From: Solibacillus sp. FSL K6-1523 | Lineage (GTDB): Bacteria > Bacillota > Bacilli > Bacillales_A > Planococcaceae | DNA length: 64,000 nucleotides | Direction of reading: 5' to 3' | Assembly (NCBI RefSeq): GCF_038005225.1 | Contig: NZ_JBBOSU010000001.1 | Coordinates: forward strand, 3,088,001-3,152,000 | Shown here: positions 32,631 through 41,000 of the stretch, one piece after another | Numbering within the stretch: position 1 is the first letter of the stretch | Layout: each line of letters begins with the position of its first letter | The notes under the pieces: generated by a model | Told to the model about the DNA's origin: nothing | Databases searched by the model: none | What the model saw: the letters and a program-made list of their open reading frames with translations, nothing else | Translations under genes and position numbers: made by a program

Positions 32631-34214
32631 TTACCCCTCTTTAGGAATAGAAACAATAAATAGTGCTCCCCCTAATTCTCCATTTTCAATCGCGATCGAA
32701 CCATTCAGTCTTTTTAAATTCTCATTTACGATCGATAAACCATATCCGCGCGTTTCTTTATCCTTTGTTGATTGCTTCATTTCAAATAAATTATTTAGTA
32801 CCTCTTGATCAATGCCACTTCCGGAATCTTCTATTTCACAAATGACTTCTTTTTCATATTCATAAATATATATACGAACGATTCGCTCTTCCTCTTCTAA
32901 ATGTTCGACTGCCTCAAATGCATTCATCACTAAATTCCCTAAAATCGAAATTAATAAATGCTTCTCGAAATATTGGCCTAATTTCCCACAATAACTATCC
33001 TCATCTAAAATAAGTGTTACTTTTAATTCTTTTGCCCGATTATAAAATCCAATCATTAAGCCGCTAATAAAGGTGTCTTTAATATGTTCATTAATAAATG
33101 AAATTAACGTATGGTTACCTAGACGCTCTGAATGAATTAAATTTAGCGCCTCATCATATTCCTTTAGCTGAAGCAAACCTGAAATCGTATAAAGGAAGTT
33201 ATTATACTCATGTGTTTGAGCGCGCAATGATGCGATATATTGCTTTACTTGAGATAATTCATTTGCCACTAAATCAATTTCTTCAAAAGGTCTAAAGCTC
33301 GAGACCGCACCGATTACTTTCCCATCATTAATAATGGGTACTCGGTTAACTAACGTTTTCACGCCATTAATGGTCATCATTCGATTTAATTGTTCATGAC
33401 CCGATTCTAGCACTTTGATTAAACGCGTATGCGGGATGACAGTGCTAATATTTTGACCTACTACCGATTTTTCACTATTTAATAGGGTACTCGCTGACTG
33501 ATTGCTTAAGGTAATCGTCCCTTCCGCATCTACCATAATAATCCCTTCACGAATCGACTCTAAAATCGCATTTCGCTCCGTTAATATTTTTACGATTTCT
33601 TGTGGTTCGAAATTTAATAACTGCTTCTTAATTTTATTAGATAAATATGTAGAAATGATGATTGACAGTACTACGGTAATTATAAATAAAACGATTAAAT
33701 AGCGACCATAATCAATATTCATAAAAAAAATATCTTCATATAAAAATCCAACAGAAACGACACCAATTATTTTTCCGTCTTCATCTTTTACGGGCGCCTT
33801 TCCACGTAATGCCTTACCTAAAGTACCCTCTGCAGTTGAAATATATGCCTCGCCTTCTATTAACGCCTGATCATTGTCATCTCCAACCATTTCTTCACCA
33901 ATCCGCTCGTTTACTGGGTGAGCGTAACGAATTCCATTTTCATCCCCAATAACAACATACTGGGCTTCGACACTTTCTTGTATTTCTAAAGCTAGTTGTT
34001 GTAATGCCTCCGTTGTTTCTTCCTTCTTTAAACCTATTATAATATTTGGATGTTTAGAGGTTACTTTTGCAACACTTAGAGCGCGTTCTCCAATTTCGTG
34101 CTCAACAATTTCTCCCAATATAAAATAAGTAGGGATAAGAATAATAAATGATACCGTTACGACTAAAAATATATTATGTTTAAAAAACTGGAAATTCAAT
34201 GAGCGTCTTTTCAT
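32631..34214 (-). CDS. CitA/DcuS-type sensor histidine kinase
   Basis: 527 aa from the ATG at 34214, with GAGGG upstream (a TTG at 34229 is in frame but before the site). Layout: membrane segment near 15-35, extracytoplasmic sensor domain with GKAPVKDEDGKIIGVVSVGF (~125-145), second membrane segment YLIVLFIITVVLSIIIST, cytoplasmic PAS (ILESIREGIIMVDAEGTITL), then RAQTHEYNNFLYTISGLLQL with the phospho-accepting His, N-box NLVMNAFEAVEHL, G1 IEDSGSGI and G2 RGYGLSIV. It senses carboxylates outside the cell in related systems. It faces the tct operon and forms a pair with the next gene. Confidence 0.9.
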   Translation of the reverse strand: MKRRSLNFQFFKHNIFLVVTVSFIILIPTYFILGEIVEHEIGERALSVAKVTSKHPNIIIGLKKEETTEALQQLALEIQESVEAQYVVIGDENGIRYAHPVNERIGEEMVGDDNDQALIEGEAYISTAEGTLGKALRGKAPVKDEDGKIIGVVSVGFLYEDIFFMNIDYGRYLIVLFIITVVLSIIISTYLSNKIKKQLLNFEPQEIVKILTERNAILESIREGIIMVDAEGTITLSNQSASTLLNSEKSVVGQNISTVIPHTRLIKVLESGHEQLNRMMTINGVKTLVNRVPIINDGKVIGAVSSFRPFEEIDLVANELSQVKQYIASLRAQTHEYNNFLYTISGLLQLKEYDEALNLIHSERLGNHTLISFINEHIKDTFISGLMIGFYNRAKELKVTLILDEDSYCGKLGQYFEKHLLISILGNLVMNAFEAVEHLEEEERIVRIYIYEYEKEVICEIEDSGSGIDQEVLNNLFEMKQSTKDKETRGYGLSIVNENLKRLNGSIAIENGELGGALFIVSIPKEG

Positions 34215-34351
34215 TATGCTATCCCTCAATGACTTTATAGAATGATAGTTTTCATTATAGCATACATTATTTTAAACTTTCGCAAGAGTCAAAATGTTAA
34301 ACTCCGATAATGAATAACTCCACTTAAAGGCATTTTATTTCAAAATAAAAA

Positions 34352-34397
34352 CACTCCCTCGTCTGATGCTAAAGTACGCATCTAGTACGAGAGAGTG
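34352..34397 (-). terminator. Terminator of the regulator-propeptide operon
   Basis: CACTCTCTCGT and ACGAGGGAGTG (one mismatch) with an inner GATGC/GCATC pairing, followed on the minus strand by TTTTTATTTTG. It ends the transcript 56 bases after the propeptide stop. Confidence 0.87.
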
Positions 34398-34452
34398 CTG
34401 TACTTGCCCTGTCGCTTTGCTTACGGAACAAATGAATTTGCTAATTTCGTTA

Positions 34453-34584
34453 TTAGAATTTATCTGCTTTTATAATGCTGAACGGTTCAGGCACTTTGTC
34501 TCGATCAAAAGTACCTACCGACTCATTACCTATTCCAATCCAAATCGTTCCTACTAATACCATCATTGATAATAACTTCTTCAT
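34453..34584 (-). CDS. Phr/NprX-like signalling propeptide (43 aa)
   Basis: ATG at 34584 overlaps the regulator's stop (TAATG) and follows AAGGAGAG at eight bases. The 43 residues begin MKKLLSMMVLVGTIWIGIG, a Sec-type signal, and end in a polar tail KVPEPFSIIKADKF, the layout of NprX, PapR and Phr precursors, which are exported, trimmed and re-imported by Opp to bind a TPR regulator. The overlap with an HTH-TPR gene makes the assignment strong. Which 5-8 residues form the mature signal is not known. Confidence 0.75.
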   Translation of the reverse strand: MKKLLSMMVLVGTIWIGIGNESVGTFDRDKVPEPFSIIKADKF

Positions 34585-35870
34585 TAATTTTCTCTCCTTT
34601 TTCTTTTAAGTTCATTAAACAATAACTCTTTTTCAAAATAATCACTGGATTCTTTATACATGTATAAATCTTTATAATAATTTGCCAAAATTCTTGCGTA
34701 ATAACCTCCTAACACATATAGTTTTTTAACTTCAAAGAACTTAAATGCACTTTTTTCTAATTGTGCGAGTTCTGAAAGTTTCATTGAATGATCCTCTGTC
34801 AATAATATCGAAAATATTTCAACTTGATGTTGAATTTTAGAGTCTGTATCCCCCCAATTTCGAATTATTTTTAAATACTTAATTGATTCATTAAAATTCC
34901 CTATTTTAAAATGGCATATCAATAAGTTTATGTATATTTCTACATCTTCTTGATAGTCGATAGCTTTTAAATAATATACGATCGCTTGCTTGAAGTCTCC
35001 TTGACACTCTTTACAGTATCCTAAGTTTGAATACAACAAATTGAAATTCTCTAAACTTCTCACTTCTTCAATATTTTCAAGTATGTTATTACAAATAAAA
35101 TAATGTTCTTCCGCTAAGGTAAATTGGCATATTCTATTTTTAGCTATCCCCAACATCATATGGCATTTAAAGTCGAGTGATGGTTTATATAAGATTTTAA
35201 AATAGGCTAAAGCTAAGCTACACGAATCAATACACTTTTGATATTTATATAATTTAATAGCAACCAATGCAGCATTGAAATGAAAGCATGCAATTTCGAA
35301 CTTACTGCCATCTTTAAAAAACCGATCATTCTTCTCCATTCGCTCTATCATATCAAATGCCTTTTGATATTCATTTGTTAAATAAAATAACAAAATCGCT
35401 ATATTACTATATAAGAAATTATTTCTAGAATTTGCGGTTTTAATAGTTTTACTAATCGCATTCAGTTGTTTTTTTGCATCATCATATTTTCTTAGAGTTA
35501 TTAAATACTTACACAAAACTAACTCTCGCTTCAAATTCAAATTTCTTTCAAAAAAAAGAGGATTTTGCCCCTTCAAAACTTCTAAGGATGACTCATTAAA
35601 CTTATTATTTAGGAGTAAATCGGTATAAAAGGATTCTAAAATAGCATTTACAATTTCATATTCCTGTTTTTTTGCACTGAAATCTAGATTTAATTTTTGA
35701 AATAATAATTCATAAATTTCTAGGTTTGCTACAATATTAGAATTTTCTATTCTACTTAAATAAGATGGTGTGCATATTCCTAGACTCAGTTCTTCTTGCG
35801 TAATTCCTTGTTGATTTCTATATAATTTAATTGTACAACCAATATTTGTTAAATCTAGTTTTAACTCCAA
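34584..35870 (-). CDS. RNPP-type HTH-TPR regulator (NprR/PlcR/Rap-like)
   Basis: 428 aa with a TTG start eight bases after AAGGAG. N-terminal HTH_XRE (GCTIKLYRNQQGITQEELSL then GICTPSYLSRIENSN, residues 11-50). The rest is a helical TPR array: repeats such as LLYSNLGYCKECQGDFKQAI followed by VYYLKAIDYQ, and ISLNLLICHFKIGNFNES-like units. Length and order match NprR (about 423 aa). In the family the TPR groove binds a short re-imported peptide that switches DNA binding. The propeptide is encoded by the overlapping downstream ORF. Targets are not evident here. Confidence 0.88.
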   Translation of the reverse strand: MELKLDLTNIGCTIKLYRNQQGITQEELSLGICTPSYLSRIENSNIVANLEIYELLFQKLNLDFSAKKQEYEIVNAILESFYTDLLLNNKFNESSLEVLKGQNPLFFERNLNLKRELVLCKYLITLRKYDDAKKQLNAISKTIKTANSRNNFLYSNIAILLFYLTNEYQKAFDMIERMEKNDRFFKDGSKFEIACFHFNAALVAIKLYKYQKCIDSCSLALAYFKILYKPSLDFKCHMMLGIAKNRICQFTLAEEHYFICNNILENIEEVRSLENFNLLYSNLGYCKECQGDFKQAIVYYLKAIDYQEDVEIYINLLICHFKIGNFNESIKYLKIIRNWGDTDSKIQHQVEIFSILLTEDHSMKLSELAQLEKSAFKFFEVKKLYVLGGYYARILANYYKDLYMYKESSDYFEKELLFNELKRKRREN

Positions 35871-36122
35871 TGCATTTACTCCTTTCTAAATTAAATAAGT
35901 TAATTATTCTGAATCATTAAATATTATATCATTAAATTAATAAAGCGAAATAAAATATTCCTAAATTAAGTAAATTATTTTCTGGCATTATAAAAGAACC
36001 CCTAAATAGACTGAATATTAAGTTTACTAACACTATACCCGAGTAGACTTAATTGAAAATAATCCCATCTAAGTGAAACCTACTATTCCCCGTACTTTCT
36101 TCCCCAGCTTTGACCAATATGA

Positions 36123-36227
36123 CTATCTTTTTTGGGCGGAAGTTATATACCTTTTCTTACAAAAAAGGCGAACTAGAAATGTACCAAACAAAATGATTAG
36201 TTCTAAAAATATAATCCATCCGTTCAT
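36123..36227 (-). CDS. Possible small membrane ORF (34 aa)
   Basis: MNGWIIFLELIILFGTFLVR then LFCKKRYITSAQKR: one membrane helix with a basic tail. The same frame stays open upstream (IIPPNESWFNPIT and further into the phosphatase 3' end), which suggests either a longer gene with an unseen start or a remnant. No ribosome site precedes the ATG. The remaining 407-base gap holds only the regulator's promoter region. Confidence 0.3.
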   Translation of the reverse strand: MNGWIIFLELIILFGTFLVRLFCKKRYITSAQKR

Positions 36228-36277
36228 TGTAATAGGATTAAACCAAGATTCATTTGGAGGTATGATATAAATAGGTG

Positions 36278-36994
36278 CTAAGTATTTGAAGATTTTTCGT
36301 AAAAAGTATTCAAAACCTCTCCCTTATCTGAAATGAATAAAGCGTTCAATTGCCCACCATAGCAACAACCCCCATCAATCCCAATAAACTTGCCATTCTC
36401 ACTCATCCAAACATCGTCTTTTTCATGAATATATTTTAACGGTGTATGTCCAAACACATTCACATACGGCGTTTGATTTTCTTTTAAGTAATGGTCACGC
36501 GTCCATAAAAAATCATCTTCTGTGGATTTATCTAAATTGTCGTACTGCGTTTCGAATCCAGCATGTGTGAGTAATACATCCCCAACTATGACAAATAATT
36601 CAGCCTCTGCTAAAAAGGAAGTCTCCTCTTTAAACCTTTCTTTAATAATAGAAGCCTGTTCAGTAAAGTTTAGTGTTTTCATTTCGCTTGGAAGCTGATC
36701 TAAAAAAGAATCCATCGTTTGACGCCCACCATTTCTAAAATAAAATTCTTTATTCGCTTCTGGGGATGACAAGTAGTTCAAAAACATCTCCTCATGATTG
36801 CCCTTACATACAATGACTTGCTGCCCATAAGTCCGCTTTAAGTCCATTACTTTGCGAATCACATGTAATGACTGCGGGCCTCGATCAACCATATCACCCA
36901 AAATGACGAATTTACTTTCCATATCCCACTTTTTGATTAATTGTTCAAATTGCTGATACATACCGTGAATATCACTTATTATAAATAAGTTCAA
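36278..36994 (-). CDS. Metallophosphoesterase (PrpE/ApaH-like serine/threonine phosphatase)
   Basis: 238 aa with a TTG start (AAGGA upstream). All PPP-family metal motifs are seen: DIHGMYQQF (residues 8-16), GDMVDRGP, GNHEEMF, THAGFE, and FGHTPLKYI carrying the last His. This size fits the bacterial PPP group that includes spore germination phosphatase PrpE and diadenosine tetraphosphatases. It is a cytoplasmic, manganese-type enzyme; the exact substrate is unknown. Confidence 0.88.
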   Translation of the reverse strand: MNLFIISDIHGMYQQFEQLIKKWDMESKFVILGDMVDRGPQSLHVIRKVMDLKRTYGQQVIVCKGNHEEMFLNYLSSPEANKEFYFRNGGRQTMDSFLDQLPSEMKTLNFTEQASIIKERFKEETSFLAEAELFVIVGDVLLTHAGFETQYDNLDKSTEDDFLWTRDHYLKENQTPYVNVFGHTPLKYIHEKDDVWMSENGKFIGIDGGCCYGGQLNALFISDKGEVLNTFYEKSSNT

Positions 36995-37515
36995 TAGAGA
37001 TCAGTCCTTTTTAATTATATTTTAGTTAAATTCTTATGTATTACATTGTGTTACTCATTTCCGAAGTGCACGTTACTTAAATCATATCCTCCCACACTTA
37101 CAAAAACAATTGAAAAAGGAGCAAAAACAACTCAAAACAGAGCATTTATCGCCTCTATAATCAAAAGACAACATCCAATATGCAGATCAAAAGACATAGC
37201 TATTTTTCAATTAAATTGCCAATAAAAATGTGAAATCTCGTTAAAAAGGATACTTTTTCACCCTATTCCGCTTCAACTCAGATTATTTAAACACAATTGA
37301 TTATTTTATTTTTGTTTTCACATTTCCCGCTCCGCTCAACTAAATTCCCTTGTAAATCCACTTTTAGCAACGTTTCCTCATTCAAAACTGAATTGAGGTA
37401 TTTTTCATTTTACATCGGAAACTTTTTTCGAGACTAAAAAAATCTCATTTATCCAAATTGTTGATTTTGACATGCAACATATTTTTAAATAAGTGCTAAC
37501 TTAGGTATTTGGTAG
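36995..37515. other. Long intergenic region before the riboswitch
   Basis: Between the phosphatase and the metalloprotease lie about 1020 bases without a gene. The first half is AT-rich and shows nothing that I can name. The second half contains an IS-like end and a riboswitch, listed separately. Confidence 0.5.
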
Positions 37516-37542
37516 TGATGTGCCCCCCGTAAGTTAGACACG
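37516..37542 (+). mobile_element. IS3-family-like terminal sequence (remnant)
   Basis: TGATGTGCCCCCCGTAAGTT followed by AGACACG resembles the terminal inverted repeat of IS3-group elements (TG...CCCC..A-GTTAGAC). No transposase ORF or second end is visible, so this would be a solo end. Confidence 0.4.
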
Positions 37543-37784
37543 ATTATTTAGTTGATATTTGACAAACGAGCTTTTGAGCGTTTGAAAAATAGCTTGTTTA
37601 AAGTTAATTGACAAGTAAAACATAAATCCTCACACATCCACATCGTATTTCCTATTATAATAGGTAGATAAATTTACCAACTATTTGATTTCTCCATACA
37701 TACTACCTTATATTTCTGATAACTTTATGGTGCAAAGTATTCTTGGTAAATAAATGATATTATGCTATTCTTTGGAGTGTAAAA

Positions 37785-37868
37785 TTGAATAGGCAAACTT
37801 AAAGAAATTTAAGGACGCAAAACTATAGGGACTAAGGTGTATCACTATGTCAGCCAGTTGCCGAAGAG
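37785..37868 (+). ncRNA. Cyclic di-GMP-I (GEMM-I) riboswitch
   Basis: Consensus blocks in order: AGGCAAACTTAAAG (37791...), GGACGCAAAACTATAGGGAC, TAAGG and TATGTCAGCCAGTTGCCG. These form P2 and P3 around the c-di-GMP site of the GEMM-I class. It lies 150 bases before a giant secreted protease and ahead of a terminator, the usual arrangement for c-di-GMP control of surface proteins. Ends are approximate; the P1 strands lie slightly outside. Confidence 0.88.
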
Positions 37869-37946
37869 TGCATTATACTTTTTGTTTAGTAAAGTTGATA
37901 AAAAAAGAAGCATTTTTATGTTAATTTTTTTTACTTTATTTGAATT

Positions 37947-37975
37947 AAAGCTGCTCTTTTTGAGTGGCTTTTTTT
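37947..37975 (+). terminator. Riboswitch expression-platform terminator
   Basis: AAAGCTGCTC and GAGTGGCTTT pair (one wobble-type mismatch) and run into TTTTTTT, between the riboswitch and the M60 protease ribosome site. Whether c-di-GMP turns it on or off cannot be told by eye. Confidence 0.8.
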
Positions 37976-38016
37976 AATGCGCTTCTTAGGGATTCGTTCA
38001 TAAGGAGGAAATATTG

Positions 38017-41000
38017 ATGAGAGTAGTTGCAATTGCAACAGTAGCAGCCATGGCTTTCAATTTAGTCGGTGGTCCAATGAATGTTTTAGCAAGTGAATCC
38101 CCTAATCGGGAAATGACAACAGTAGCAGTGGAAAGAAGTATTAGTGAAGCTACTAAAGCGGTTGTGAGTAAGTTTGATTTGTACGGATCAAACCTTTTAC
38201 ATGCATACGATGAAGCATTTAAAATTGCCCATACAAGTATCAAATCGATCACAAACAATGGTGGAAACTATTCTGGTTCCCCTCTTGCAAATGCTTTAGA
38301 TGGCAAGCTAGATACGCACTGGGAAACGGGTAAACCAAACAGCTCTACATTCAAAAATGAAGTTGTATTTAATTTTAATGACACAATTTCAATCGATAGA
38401 ATTGTGTACGCTGGTCGTCAATCAGGCGCAAAAGGGAAAGGCTTTGCCCAAGAATTTGAAATACATAGTTCGTTAACAGATGAAGGCGATAATTTCACAT
38501 TACTTTCAACTGGCGAATATAAAGGCTCTACAGGGGATATCGTCGAGATTCAGTTTCCCTCTACTGAAGTTAAAAGAGTAAAATTTGTGTTTAAGAAAGC
38601 CAATCAAGACTGGGCAAGTGCTTCGGAGTTTATGTTCTATAAAGAAGATTCTGTATCTCAAAAAATGAAGACATTATTTACAGATGACACATTCAGTAAA
38701 GTAAGTGAAGCATTTAATACAATTGAGGCTCTTAACCAATTAGAAGAAGAAGCAAAAAGTCATCCGCTTTATGAAAATTTTAAAGACGGAATCGCCAATG
38801 CAAAGGCAATAATAAGTGGCGTAAATACAGAAGCTACAACAGCCATTACAAAATCATTTACTCACTATTCAAACGAAGATTACTCAAAGTTATTTAAAAT
38901 GGATATTGGAAACATTAAGAATATCCGTAACAATGGTGGTCACTATAGTAGCGCTGTAATTGGAAATGCCACAGATGGCAACTTAGATACGTACTGGGAA
39001 ACAAATAGAAGCAATTCAAAAGATTTCTCGAATGAAGTAGAAGTAGAATTCAAAGAATCCGTTACGTTAAATCGTATTATGTACGGAGCAAGAAATTCTG
39101 ACCGCAAAGGGTTTGCAGAAGAGTTCGAAATTTATGCCTCTCAAACATCAATAGGAAATACTTATCAACTAGTTGCAACTGGTCAACATAACATGGTGGC
39201 AGGATTAGTAGAAGCTAAATTTGCACCTACAACTTTTAAACGCGTTAAATTTAAGTTTAAAAAATCAAATCAAAACTGGGCGACTTTATCAGAACTTGCA
39301 TTTTATAAAGAAGATACTTTAGAAGATCAAGTGAATAATTTATTTACAAATGGTTTAATGAATGAATTAAAACCAGAGTTTGCGTCAATTGATATCATCA
39401 ATCAATTAGAAAAAGAAGTCGCGAAACATCCAATTAAGGAGCAATTACAAGTAAACTTAACGATTGCAAAAAAATTACTAAGCAACGAAATTGTGACTGA
39501 CGAAGCAATCGTAGTAGCCTCTCAGCGTGGAAATCCAAATGCAGAAGCAAAAACGCACCAAATTCCAAGAACGTCATTTTCACTAGAAACTTTCGGTAAA
39601 TATGCCGTACCTGGTGAAACAATTCAAGTATTTGTTGATGCCGATGAAAAAGGTGTAATGCCTAACTTAATATTAGGTCAAATCGCTGACGATAAAAATG
39701 GTTGGATAAGAAGATATCCATTACACCCTGGTTTAAATACAATAACGGCCCCTTCTTATGAAAATATGAAACCTGCAGTTATTTATGTAGAAAACCCTGC
39801 TTTACCAAGCCAACAAGCTTATGCACCTAAAGTAAGGTTAATTGGTGGGACAGCCTTCCCTGTTTACTATCATGGGAAAACAGATCCTGCAGCATTTGAA
39901 AAAGAGTTAGAACAATATGTGGCGAAAATTAGTGTAAACGATAATGACTTCGCAAATGGAAAACCTAATGATGTTGTTTTCAATGTCGCAGAACTTGTTT
40001 CAGAAAATAATACAATCTCAACAAGTGCTGCTGGTGCACTAAAAGGCATTCAGGAATTAAAGCCAATAGGAAAAACTGTATCTGACACAATGGATGAATG
40101 GGAATTAATGTGGAAAGAGTTCCAAAAAATTAGTGGATATACAGAAAACGAGCAAAAATTTAATGAAAAGTTCACTTCGAGGGTATTCACAAAAGGTCCT
40201 TATGGCTGGTCTGACTGGGGATATACAGGCTATAACGGTGGAAATTCACCTAGAAGAGATGATGGATTCTTCAAACAAATCGTTAAACCATTTAGTACCC
40301 CTGGAAACGATGGATGGGCCTATTATCATGAATGGGGTCATAATATAAATAACTCTACTATGGAACATACAGAAGTAACGAATAATATTTATTCTGTCAT
40401 CTTAAGAAAATTATTTAATAACAGTACGGACGATCGCGTAGATTGGAATTCAATGTATAAAAGATTTTCAGGTGAAAAAGTGAATCACGGTTACTGGACT
40501 TACTTAGGTGTACTGGAGCAAGTACAATATTACTATGGTGAAGACAGTTATGGAAAAGCTTCTCGAATCGCAAGAACAAATCCAGATGGCGTTATGGATG
40601 GTTTAGGTAGTAACTTACAAAGACTAGTTGTAGGTCTCTCTTTAGCGACTGAAACAGATTTAACAACATTCTTTGACGACTGGGGATATGTAACAGCTAC
40701 TGAAAAGATGAAGGAAAAGGTTGCTCATTTACCTAAACCTGATGTTAAATTAGAATACATGCATAGTTTAGGACGCGATTATAAAGGTTCTGGCTTTTCA
40801 AAAGATGCGAAAATTACTGTACAATCACTAACTTCAGATAAAAGTAAGAAAGAGATTACATTAACATATGGCATAGATTCGGCTAATAAAGACGCTGCCA
40901 TGGGTTATGAAATACTGAGAGACGGCAAAGTAGTTGGATATACTGCAAATACTTCATTTGTCGATAAAAATGTAGATACGAATGACTCTTATATTTATGA

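Noticed and set aside
36073-36270. 65-aa plus-strand ORF
   Set aside because: Antisense to the open frame on the minus strand; no ribosome site, rich in residues typical of mirror ORFs.
39434-39622. Minus-strand ORFs within the M60 protease gene
   Set aside because: Mirror ORFs inside a gene with clear domains; no independent signals.
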